From Tetmemena sp. SeJ-2015 (Eukaryota > Ciliophora > Spirotrichea > Sporadotrichida > Oxytrichidae): 64,000 nucleotides of DNA. Location of the stretch: positions 62,001-126,000 of the forward strand of contig JAJKFJ010022341.1 of assembly GCA_027382625.1 (NCBI GenBank). The letters run 5' to 3'. The translations under genes were made by a program, and so were the position numbers. The notes below the pieces were generated by a model. That model had not been told where the DNA came from, did no database searches, and saw nothing but the letters and a program-made list of their open reading frames with translations. Of the stretch, positions 39,254 through 47,751 are shown one piece after another; positions within the stretch are counted from its first letter, which is position 1; each line of letters opens with the position of its first letter.

Positions 39254-40666
39254 TCATTCAACCAATTTCAACTCTGGTTTTGCATCAAAAGCAGCAACAG
39301 AACTTAACACTTCCAAACAAGTGACATCCAACATATTGACACTATAAAGTGCGGTCGGATTTTTTAGCTTGATGTCACGAAATATCGCTGGGCATTGTTG
39401 CTGAAATACTTTGAGCGCATCGGCGAACTGCACTTTGGTAAATTTCATTCCAAATCGCTCTTCTATGTCTGTAAATAAAGCAGGCACATCAGTACAAGCC
39501 AAATTAGAAAAGCTTGCAGTAATAGGCAAGTCTGGCTGGCGCAATTTAACTTTTGTTGTACTACCAGGGCACGCTTGCTCGGCCTGCTGTAAAAGTAGCT
39601 TAATCGGTAAATTGTTTGCATTCAAATTGACAGCATTGCGATTATCAATTTGCATCCATGCGTAGGCAGCGGTACTTATTCCCATACCTAACACGACAAT
39701 CATGCTCATCAATTTTTTAGCATAGCCGTTTGCTTTGTTTTCGTACTGGAACAATCTTTGTATTCTGTGCTTCAACATATTTTTTCTCCCGATAAGCGAA
39801 GTGGTAGTAGATAAGAAATGCGTATGCATTTCAGCGTAGTGATGCAGAGTCTGGGCGTATAACAAAGGATTTTGACAAACGCTAACAGCCATATCGTCGC
39901 AAGCATTTTCACGTTCTTGATCTAGTTTTGCACTCATCCATAAAATGAATGGGTTGAAGAAATAAAATGCTTTCATGATGCTTTGCAGATTTGCCAGCAG
40001 AATATCGTGACGTCTAATATGAGCGAGCTCATGCAATACAATCGCTTCGATTTGCTGTGGACTCATACCAAGCAAAAGGCTGGCCGGCAGCAAGACCACA
40101 GGCTTGAAATAGGCAACTACACACGGCACATTGATTTTGTTTGAAATTCTAAAGCTGACAGTCTTACGCACACCAAGCTGCTGCGCTAACGCAATCATTT
40201 TTGCATCCCAATCAGGTGGCAATGCTCGTGTATCGTGCCTAAGCAAATTTCTTCCAGCAAACCAGCTGTAAATAGCCGAGCAACAGATCGTGACAAAACC
40301 AAGACTCCAACACAAAACTAAAAAGGACAAATGTTGGTTCACCAAAACACTTAATTGCGCCAACCAATCAATTTGATCATTGAGTGGAATAATGGTTGCG
40401 ATCCTACCTTGGTCACTAAAACGCACCGTTAATACGCTTTTTTGGAAGTAGGAAAAGAAGGTGACGATACTCCACACAAATCCAGCGACCATACCGAAGG
40501 CGTAAAACTGATAGCGTAAGGCTGCTTGATTCGAACGCGTAAAGGCCATACCTCCAACCAATCCCCCCGCAAGCAATGCTGCTTGCCACAATGAATGCAG
40601 TAAGCTCCATGCCAAGGCATGTAAGATATCCACGCCAAAAATATCTGCTAGTTCGACAAGCTTCAT
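39254..40666 (-). CDS. M56 family (BlaR1-like) membrane metallopeptidase
   Basis: The 470-residue protein has four to five N-terminal membrane helices and the zinc motif HELAH at residues 212-216 with the third ligand in ENACDDMAV. It overlaps the BlaI-like gene by four bases (ATGA type), the classic blaI-blaR1 arrangement in which the protease relieves repression. The C-terminal extracytoplasmic part (after about residue 330) is not the penicillin-binding sensor of BlaR1, so the signal is unknown. Confidence 0.88.
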   Translation of the reverse strand: MKLVELADIFGVDILHALAWSLLHSLWQAALLAGGLVGGMAFTRSNQAALRYQFYAFGMVAGFVWSIVTFFSYFQKSVLTVRFSDQGRIATIIPLNDQIDWLAQLSVLVNQHLSFLVLCWSLGFVTICCSAIYSWFAGRNLLRHDTRALPPDWDAKMIALAQQLGVRKTVSFRISNKINVPCVVAYFKPVVLLPASLLLGMSPQQIEAIVLHELAHIRRHDILLANLQSIMKAFYFFNPFILWMSAKLDQERENACDDMAVSVCQNPLLYAQTLHHYAEMHTHFLSTTTSLIGRKNMLKHRIQRLFQYENKANGYAKKLMSMIVVLGMGISTAAYAWMQIDNRNAVNLNANNLPIKLLLQQAEQACPGSTTKVKLRQPDLPITASFSNLACTDVPALFTDIEERFGMKFTKVQFADALKVFQQQCPAIFRDIKLKNPTALYSVNMLDVTCLEVLSSVAAFDAKPELKLVE

Positions 40667-41017
40667 TTATTTGCTTCCATTTGTTGCAAGAACGCCTTGA
40701 TCTCTGCCAATTCTTCTTTGGTCGCTTTTTTGTCTTCAAACAAACGCATCACCATGCTCGATTTCGATCCACCAAATGCGGTTTGCAATAAACGATCAAC
40801 CAGCGAAGTTTGGGTTTCGTGCTGCTGCTCTAAGGGAAAATAAATATGGCTCTTGCCATCTTTCTTGCGCCCTAATAAACCTTTTTGCTCCATGATTTGC
40901 TCTTTTGGTAGTCTTTGCCATCGCAGCTTGAAATCTCATTGTACCTGAATTCTTGCTGTTCATCTAGTCGCCACAAAGATCGCAAATTTCTACACAATGC
41001 ATGTCGGATGTTGCCAT
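40663..41017 (-). CDS. BlaI/MecI-family repressor, DNA-binding half frameshifted
   Basis: The intact part (from 40893) reads MEQKGLLGRKKDGKSHIYFP and then FGGSKSSMVMRLF, the recognition-wing and dimerisation half of BlaI. An ATG at 41017 with an AGGAAA site gives MATSDM; downstream frames contain VEI-DL and LWRLDEQ, the usual start of the winged helix, but in different frames. The total span fits a normal 120-residue BlaI, so two or more indels, not a deletion, explain the break. Whether they are read errors or real decay is open. Confidence 0.65.
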
Positions 41018-41125
41018 CGTTTCATTTCCTAAGTTTTTTTGAAAGCGAACTTGTTGGACTTTATCTAGAAACCAACTAAGTTTGCACAAGCTGGTAAGCG
41101 ACGTGTCGCATTACAAATATCCAAT

Positions 41126-41174
41126 CTACGAAATAATTCGTAGGTTTTCAACACTATATACGAAGAATTTCGTA
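41126..41174. promoter_or_regulatory. Two TACGAA-N-TTCGTA dyads, candidate BlaI operators
   Basis: CTACGAAATAATTCGTAG (41126-41143) and TACGAAGAATTTCGTA (41159-41174) are near-perfect palindromes with centres 32 bp apart, three helical turns. A wider inverted repeat (CAACACTAT 41149-41157, ATAGTGTTG 41185-41193) encloses the second. They lie between the blaI-like gene and the divergent methyltransferase unit. Confidence 0.65.
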
Positions 41175-41197
41175 GATTCAAATAATAGTGTTGTTTT

Positions 41198-41404
41198 TTG
41201 CAATCATCATCCGATTCGAATCAAGATCAACTGAAAACTGAAGTCAAGTCAAAAGCCGAATTGATAGAGAAACACCTCGCAACTCTGCCTTTCGTTTCCA
41301 TCAAGAAATTAGATAATCTGCACATTGGCGAACACTTGATTGCGCCAACTGGCATTCACTACTGCGGGTTCTGGCGTATCGGCAGTGCGATCTCAATCTT
41401 TTGA
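41198..41404 (+). CDS. Small hypothetical ORF ahead of the methyltransferase
   Basis: A 68-residue frame from TTG 41198 reads KAELIEKHLATLPF and HIGEHLIAPTGIHYCGFW, then stops 13 bp before the methyltransferase start. No family is recognised and the start codon is doubtful. It is directly downstream of the TTCGTA dyads, so it may be a small co-regulated protein or a damaged 5' part of a gene. Confidence 0.35.
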   Translation: MQSSSDSNQDQLKTEVKSKAELIEKHLATLPFVSIKKLDNLHIGEHLIAPTGIHYCGFWRIGSAISIF

Positions 41405-41417
41405 TGGAAGGAAGACC

Positions 41418-42350
41418 ATGTTAGTCGAACGCGAAGCAGAGAGCTGCTACTTAGGGCAATTCATTCCCCTGCAATATCATCACAATATGTTGATGGATGC
41501 GAATCGTATGGATAATTTTAAAGCCGCGATTCAGCGCCACGTGTTTGAAGGTGCGCGGGTGCTTGAACTCGGTGGTGGCACTGGTGTCTTATCTTGGTTT
41601 GCAGCGCAGTCAGCTTCCAAAGTGTATTGCGTCGAATTCAATCCAGATATGGTGACAGAGGCGCGTCGTTTGCTATCGATGAATCAACATGGCGGTCGTG
41701 TTGAAGTCATTCATGCTGATGCGTTTGAATACCTACCACCAGAACCCGTTGATTTTGTGATCTGCGAGATGATCCACGTCGCCATGCTGCGCGAAAAGCA
41801 AGTCGAAGTGATCGAAAATTTTAAACGTCGCTATGCCGATAAATTCCCTGGCATCAAAATGCCGGTATTTATTCCAGAAGCGATATTGATGGCGGTACAG
41901 CCACTGCAACAGCGCTATGATTTCTCTGGCTTTCAAGCGCCAATTATTCAGTTCCAATTGGGCGGCGTATTTACCGCCGACACGCTCGAATTAGGTCAAC
42001 CCGCCTTGTATAAAATCATCGATTTTTGTGAACCTAACGATTTGTGGGTTCAGTGGGAAGGCGATATCGTCATTGAGCAAAGTGGCAAGTTGAGTGCTTT
42101 GCGTTTTATTACAAAGAATGTCTTGGCTGTAGTCATGGAAACCAATTCGACAATCGATTGGTTAAACCACTACATGGCATTGCCTTTGGCAAATCCAATT
42201 GATGTCAGCGCTGGCGATGTTATTCATGTCAGTTTCCAATATCGCACAGGCGGCTCAATTGATTCCTTGCAAAATAATATCAAAGTAAGTGTGAATTCAA
42301 AGTTACAACAAGACCAAACAACGTTACTACAAAGTTTGGTTCCTGCTTAA
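41418..42350 (+). CDS. Class I SAM-dependent methyltransferase
   Basis: ATG 41418 follows GGAAGGAAG; product 310 residues. Motif I is VLELGGGTGVLSWFAAQ (residues about 49-65), motif II acidic residue in YCVEFNPDMV, then VEVIHADAFEYL and FVICEMIHVAMLREKQ, resembling the double-E region of PRMT-like enzymes (here CEM). A beta-barrel-like C-terminal half follows. The substrate, perhaps a protein or small molecule, is unknown. It is transcribed away from the BlaI/BlaR1-like pair. Confidence 0.85.
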   Translation: MLVEREAESCYLGQFIPLQYHHNMLMDANRMDNFKAAIQRHVFEGARVLELGGGTGVLSWFAAQSASKVYCVEFNPDMVTEARRLLSMNQHGGRVEVIHADAFEYLPPEPVDFVICEMIHVAMLREKQVEVIENFKRRYADKFPGIKMPVFIPEAILMAVQPLQQRYDFSGFQAPIIQFQLGGVFTADTLELGQPALYKIIDFCEPNDLWVQWEGDIVIEQSGKLSALRFITKNVLAVVMETNSTIDWLNHYMALPLANPIDVSAGDVIHVSFQYRTGGSIDSLQNNIKVSVNSKLQQDQTTLLQSLVPA

Positions 42351-42410
42351 AAACAATCAATTCCAATTGGACTTGATTCAACTTTTATCTTCAACTTTGA
42401 TCAGAAAAAT

Positions 42411-42446
42411 CATCCCTCTTTACTAAAGTATCGAGGGATGCGTTTT
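42411..42446 (+). terminator. Hairpin after the methyltransferase gene
   Basis: CATCCCTC and GAGGGATG pair around a 14-base loop and are followed by CGTTTTA, 60 bp past the methyltransferase stop. The rest of 42351-42746 holds no gene; 42665-42720 is rich in A and T homopolymers. Confidence 0.6.
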
Positions 42447-42746
42447 ACAACTACCCAACATCGACAACACGATTGAGTACTCGCGCCAGACCAGCAAATA
42501 CACCACGTTCGCACGCAAACTTTTGAACAGCATTGCTGTGTAACTTGCAATACAAATTTATCGTTTTATACGTCTAAAAATCCCTGCAAAAATAGTCTGT
42601 GCAGTGTGATGCACTTTCAGTATAATCAGCCACCTGTGTTTCGTAATTGACTTACTAAATACGCATAATATCAAAAATTTTTAAAAATTTTAAAAAGAAA
42701 AATAAATTTTTTTCCTTTGTTAATTTTATGAGTTCTTCAAGCACAA

Positions 42747-43292
42747 ATGCGCAAATGCGTTACGGCAGATGGTAAATCTGTGTACACAGACGCACCATGT
42801 GCAAGCAAAATCGAAGGTAAATCAACCGAAATCAAAGAAACCGAGGCAATCAAACGCGCTGCTAATTTGAACGGTCAATTGAGCTTAGAAAAAAGTTGCT
42901 GGGTTTTATCTCATCGTAATTCGCAATGCTATCGCGCTGCCAATCTCGAACTAGAAACCGTGTTTAAAGAAAACTGTACTTTACCGATTAACGAATTTGA
43001 GCGCACCCAAGAACAAATCGAAGACAAAAAAAGAAACTCCGGGCGCTACTATGATCGTTATGGCCGCTATGAAAAAAACACCAAACAAACAGAGGCCGAT
43101 GATCTTGAATATGCTAATCGGTACGTAAAAAAAAGCCGTGCAGTTTTACAATGTGAATCGATAGAAAAAGACATGTGGGATTTTTTAAAGCGTAACTTTA
43201 GCCATAAAATTTCTCCGCAAGACACCAAAACAATTAATCACAAGTTGAAAATATTACCTACGCGTGAAGAAAAACCTTGGCGAGAATATTAA
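42747..43292 (+). CDS. DUF4124-like protein, signal peptide probably garbled
   Basis: The 181-residue frame begins MRKCVTADGKSVYTDAPC, the DUF4124 start that normally follows a signal peptide. Upstream in the same frame VLQAQ precedes it after a TGA, and FFPLLIL lies beyond, so a leader like ...ILxVLQAQ is likely broken by an error in the homopolymer-rich stretch 42665-42735. The remainder has cysteines (KSCWVL, SQCYRA, ENCTLP, LQCESI) and charged helices but no other recognised domain. Confidence 0.6.
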   Translation: MRKCVTADGKSVYTDAPCASKIEGKSTEIKETEAIKRAANLNGQLSLEKSCWVLSHRNSQCYRAANLELETVFKENCTLPINEFERTQEQIEDKKRNSGRYYDRYGRYEKNTKQTEADDLEYANRYVKKSRAVLQCESIEKDMWDFLKRNFSHKISPQDTKTINHKLKILPTREEKPWREY

Positions 43293-43310
43293 GATAGTCT
43301 CAAAATTACG

Positions 43311-43340
43311 CAATTAAGCCAAATTAAGCCAAATTAAGCC
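43311..43340. repeat. Tandem repeat, 3 x 10 bp
   Basis: CAATTAAGCC, AAATTAAGCC, AAATTAAGCC follow one another just downstream of the DUF4124-like gene. Confidence 0.85.
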
Positions 43341-43375
43341 AAAAATTAATTAGCAAGAAGTTAGTTAAAATAATG

Positions 43376-43404
43376 TGCGCCAGCTAAGTCTGGCGCATTG
43401 TTTT
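43376..43404 (+). terminator. Rho-independent terminator
   Basis: TGCGCCAG / CTGGCGCA stem, loop CTAAGT, followed by TTGTTTT; it ends the DUF4124-like transcript. Confidence 0.8.
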
Positions 43405-43444
43405 AAGTAGACCACCACATCAACTCTGCACGGAATAAGCAACC

Positions 43445-43759
43445 ATGACACGCATTATCATTATTCTTCTTTGTGCCCTTGGCATCGCCTATTACACAGT
43501 GCAAATCTACACATTAAAAGACAATATTTCGCTGACAGGTTCCGCCCCCAAATCTACGACATCGAATACAACAGCGGCAACTACAACAACGGCAACTCCA
43601 TCAAAGCCATCAGCAAACAAAGCAACTCAAGCAACTGAGCAAGCACAAAAAATGCAATTTGAATTTGTCATGGATTCGACTGACATCAAATTAATCGAAG
43701 GCTGCCGCCAACTTTTTTTAGATAGCGACAAACTGCAATTGCATTTTTCCCAAAGCTAA
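43445..43759 (+). CDS. Small membrane-anchored hypothetical protein
   Basis: The 104-residue protein has one N-terminal hydrophobic helix (IIIILLCALGIAYYTVQIY) followed by a Ser/Thr/Ala-rich low-complexity stretch of about 40 residues (TTSNTTAATTTTATPSKPS) and a short conserved-looking tail with one Cys. Topology is probably a single anchor with periplasmic tail. No family is recognised. GGAATAA before ATG 43445 is a weak ribosome-binding site. Confidence 0.55.
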   Translation: MTRIIIILLCALGIAYYTVQIYTLKDNISLTGSAPKSTTSNTTAATTTTATPSKPSANKATQATEQAQKMQFEFVMDSTDIKLIEGCRQLFLDSDKLQLHFSQS

Positions 43760-43915
43760 AAATTTTTAAAAACAAAGGGATTTTGATAGTAAAGATTTGG
43801 AAGACCATTGGCATCAGAAAAACACGCGACGCCGGGTGTTTGCAAAAAGATTCTGATGTGTTCGCGATCAAAGTTATTCAATAAATACACACCAAAACAT
43901 CCGCAGCCTAAACGC

Positions 43916-43953
43916 AAATCGCCTTAGTGATATTTCACTAAGGCGATTTTTTT
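43916..43953. terminator. Strong hairpin with T-run
   Basis: AAATCGCCTTAGTGA pairs with TTCACTAAGGCGATTT around a 3-base loop and continues into TTTT; it lies between convergent genes at 43445 and 44010 and can serve both. Confidence 0.9.
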
Positions 43954-44009
43954 CATCTTATTTACAGCTGATATCTCGGCTAATATTTCAGCTGACACTA
44001 ATGCTCGCA

Positions 44010-46264
44010 CTAAAGCTGATACAAGTAATTTAATTTGATAAACGCACGCCGTCCTGTGCGTAGTGAAAGATCAGCAGTCCGTTGCAAATAGGCTGGATTA
44101 CCAATCAATGCCAAGTTCTCTTGGCGATTTCCATAACCCGCGATCAAACTTGTTCCTGGTGACAGCAAGTAACTCAGCTGCAAATCCATATTAAGTTGTT
44201 TGCCGGATTCTAAGCCACTCAAGCGCGGATTTGCCGCAAGCTGATGATAATCGGCAATCAAACGCACACCCAAAAAGCGATTATGCTGGTAGCTGAGCTT
44301 GGTTCTCCACATCAAATTACGATACACCGACGCTGCTTCGTTTGATTGGTTTGATTGGTTTGATTGGCTTGATTGGTTTGACTGACTATTACGCAAATCA
44401 TTCCACAAGAGTTTTTCTTCAATTCGCCATTGTGGATGCGGTTTGAAAGTCAGCGTCAAATCAATGCTGCGCCCCTTACCAAGTAAATTCGTAACGCCAG
44501 CGGCAGGCGTGTAATTAATGCTATCCATCGCGCCAAATTCGGTCATCACGCTGAGCCAGCTAAACCCGTATCCCGTGTTCACCCTCCGCTTGTTAGAAAT
44601 CTTGGCCCGCATATTTTTGAGCCATGAGTGAGAAAATTTCTAACCCAAAAAATCAGACCCCTCGGCCCCCCCAAACCAAAAACCACCCACCAATCTTGCA
44701 TTTGATTCGCTTGGTCGCGCGACACCGTGCTGTTACCGATAAACCCAAGTCGTTGCAAATTTTGATAGCCATCTAAATGCCAGAGATAAAGAGCCTCTTG
44801 CTGTAATTGCTTTAGATCGGTACGCGGCAAAAATGCCAAACTGCTGGCAAAGTTTTTGCTGATATCCGAATATTTCGCCAAATATTCCAGATGCTTGCCT
44901 TGATGTTTGGCCTCGAGATAAGCTAGATGGCCTTGCAGTTTTTTGCCATCAAGATCCGTTTGACTACGCGCGAATTGTGCTTGAAGAATCCAATTATCAT
45001 CTAGCTGAAATCGTCCATCGATGCCAACGACGGTATCGCGTTGATGTACATGATCTTGATTCAAGCGACGATCGGTGAAGAGACCGCCCACTGCAAGATC
45101 ATGGCTCAAATCATTCTGCACTCTCGCCATCGCAATCTTTGCTTTTGCATTTTCACTTGCCTCTTCGCCAGCTGCATGATCATCGATCAACAAACCGCCA
45201 TAAGCCCAAGAATCCTGACGCCCGGTGATGCGCAAACCCGCTTGTGGTTGCGCAATCCGACGTGAGAAAAACAAAGGCGTTGGCGTATGAAAAAAGCCTG
45301 CATTCTCAAGAAAAAATGGGCGCTTCTCTGGGAATAAAACTTCATAACGCTTACCAACGACAATCTGCGGCTCATCTGATTCCACTTCACTAAAATCAGG
45401 CTTGATCGTTAAATCAATCGCACTGGCGTCACCAATTACCCACTTCGCATCTAAGCCAGCTTGCACCTTATTGTCGCGCTGCCACACCGGCGATGCTGGT
45501 ACATCTCCATTCAAAATACGTGAATTACCCAAATACACAAATGGATTGACTTGCGCGTTGCGACCAGCACTCAATCTTTCGGGAATTTGCATAGGCGCAG
45601 CTTGTGGAACAAAGCCAGCGACTTTTTTCGAGATATGCGGCCAAAACGATTCTTCACTCAATCGCGCAATCACGCGCCCAAGTGTCACGCCCCAAGTCTG
45701 AACATCAGCGTTTTTAAAACGTAAACTCTTCAATGGAATCGCGATACGCACGACATAGCCATCGTCTGTTAACTGCCCGTCCGACTGCCATTGCGTATCA
45801 AAGTTTTTATCTAACTCTAAACCCTCGGTACGTTTGGAATCCATTTGCACACCATGCGGATTCACAAAAAAAGAAAATGCGCGGCGTTTATCATGAAAAG
45901 TATCTAGCTCAAGAATGACGAAATCATCCCCTTCAAAATCTTCGCGCTTGGCAATACGCGCACGCACTTGTTTAGGATCATCTTTCGCTACAAATACGGC
46001 ATAAAAATGCGTATCGTCATACGACAAATACGCAGTCGTCGCCAATGAGGCGGAACTGCCATCGCCTGGTGTGCGTTGTTTAAAATCACGCACGACAAAA
46101 CCCGCATCAACGGGCACACGTCCCACATAATCCTGTAATTGCGGTGGCGTTTTTGCACGCGGCACAATTAAATCAGTCTGCGCATACGCAGCAGAGATCA
46201 TCAACGACAAACAAGATACGATAAGCATTTGCGCCGCCGCTTTTTTCAACATGCGTCTCAACAT
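44010..46264 (-). CDS. DUF5916 / CBM9-like outer-membrane protein (frameshifted)
   Basis: Two frames (46264-44579 and 44612-44010) make one protein of about 750 residues. It has a signal peptide (LSLMISAAYAQ), a CBM9-like N-terminal domain (VVRDFKQRTPGDG, AYLSYDDTHFYAVFVAKDD, RAFSFFVNPHGVQMD) and a C-terminal beta-barrel-like part (DFSEVESDEPQIVVGKRYE, RPFFLENAGFF), as in DUF5916 proteins. The frames break between about 44580 and 44690 in G- and T-rich runs. Function is not established for the family; an outer-membrane location is inferred. Confidence 0.8.
44341..44385. repeat. 9-bp tandem repeat within the DUF5916 gene
   Basis: Five units of TTTGATTGG (one CTTGATTGG, one TTTGACTGA) encode repeated Ser-Asn-Gln triplets on the minus strand. 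The 9-bp period keeps the frame. Confidence 0.9.
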
Positions 46265-46527
46265 AAAATTTCAAAAAAAGAATCAAACTACAAGAATAGA
46301 ACTGAGGAAGAAGCGAGTTAGCAAACCCTTCTCCCGCAAACGTGAGAAGGGCCGGGGATGAAGGACTTTCAGAAACAGCGAAAACAAATTCCGCAAGACA
46401 TCAGTATCAAAGCAAAGCCAACATAGGCAAAGCAAAAAATCAAGTCAATATGAACCTAACAATACAGAAAAGTTCCAGACTAATTCACACCAAAATCACA
46501 CCAAAATTGCAAATAGCTTATACCGAA

Positions 46528-47397
46528 TTATTGATCGTCTTGATGCGCTTCGTGATACTTCAATACTTCTGACAAAGTATTAGCGCCCGGCGCAGAGTTT
46601 TGCAATACCCAACCAGAGCCACTGATCACCACGGCCGTAATTAAAAAAGGCCAGATTGTCTTTTTGATCGCAGTCCCAAGCCAAGCGGTTTCAGGAATCT
46701 TTTTTAAACGACGATAAAGGCCAGTCGCCAATAAAAAATCAACACTCAATTCTGCCAACAACATCGGCGCTGAATACACCACATACAAAGTTGATAGCAG
46801 CAATGCCAATACAAACGCAGCAATCGCCAACGGAATCACCAACTCATCCGCATCACCCGCGCCAGATAGCGCATCGCCAATGCCGCTGCTTCCACTACTG
46901 CTGCCACTACTACCGCCGCTACTGCCACTCACCGAACTTGCTGCATTGCCAGCTTCACTCAAATCGATCAAGCCTTCAGAAGGTGCACCCGCGCCATCGA
47001 ACGAAGCACTAGCGCCACCGCCACCAAAATCACCACCCTGCCCGCTGAATTGACTCCCCGAGCCTGAACTAGGACGCGAAGCGTGATAGGCAATATCCAA
47101 CACAGCCTCGGTTACATCCGCCACTTGTTCGCGTTGCGTGACTAACCACACGCGTAATAAACAGATAAAGCCAGCGTATGCAATGCCGAATGCACATAGA
47201 TAACGCAGCCACATCGTCTGCATACCAGAATGCAGCAAAATAAACGAACTCAAAAAACCAATTAAACCCGTCATCATCACCATCAACATCATTTGCAAGC
47301 GCGGATAACCGTCTTTCTCGATTCTTGCTTTCAAACGCGATACCAAATGAGAGCGACTTAATTTATTAGATACACGTGGATTTTTCTTGTTCGTCAT
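46528..47397 (-). CDS. Membrane protein with Gly/Ser-rich linker
   Basis: ATG 47397 (MTNKKNPRVS) is chosen; the frame extends upstream without a ribosome-binding site. The 289 residues include two N-terminal helices (MLMVMMTGLIGFLSSFILL, YLCAFGIAYAGFICLL), a long Ser/Gly-rich loop (about residues 108-180) and three C-terminal helices. The spacing of helices around a low-complexity loop is clear, but I recognise no family. It stands alone, convergent to nothing nearby. Confidence 0.6.
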   Translation of the reverse strand: MTNKKNPRVSNKLSRSHLVSRLKARIEKDGYPRLQMMLMVMMTGLIGFLSSFILLHSGMQTMWLRYLCAFGIAYAGFICLLRVWLVTQREQVADVTEAVLDIAYHASRPSSGSGSQFSGQGGDFGGGGASASFDGAGAPSEGLIDLSEAGNAASSVSGSSGGSSGSSSGSSGIGDALSGAGDADELVIPLAIAAFVLALLLSTLYVVYSAPMLLAELSVDFLLATGLYRRLKKIPETAWLGTAIKKTIWPFLITAVVISGSGWVLQNSAPGANTLSEVLKYHEAHQDDQ

Positions 47398-47433
47398 AGT
47401 GAAATACTTCTTAAAAGAGTGGCAGAAAAGCAA

Positions 47434-47751
47434 GCAAGAGTTGAGCGATTAGATTTAGTAATTGCCAAGTGGGCTGTATTATATTGAATCAACTAACAAT
47501 TTAAATCAGTCATTTAGACTAATCTGTTCAAAATTGCACACGCTTTTACTGGCTGACGAAGGCCCTACAATAAAAATGGCGGGACAAATTACCTAAGTAA
47601 CTCGCCATCCGCATCAGAGTTAGGTCTAAGCTGTGCTTAAAATACGTACAACAAGCGACAACGCAAGCCCAAAACCGCCTAAATATGCTGCCCTGCGGTA
47701 AAATGTTTGCCAGTTAAGTATCTACCACATTTTTTTGCAAAGATTTTCATA
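47434..47751. other. Intergenic region between divergent genes
   Basis: About 318-350 bp separate the membrane protein gene and glnS. No ORF or strong hairpin was seen; a TAAAAT hexamer at 47698-47703 could be the -10 box of glnS. Confidence 0.35.

Noticed and set aside
40894..41017. Deletion of the BlaI DNA-binding domain
   Set aside because: At first it looked deleted, but LWRLDE and a MATSDM start are present in other frames at the right spacing, so frameshifts explain it better.
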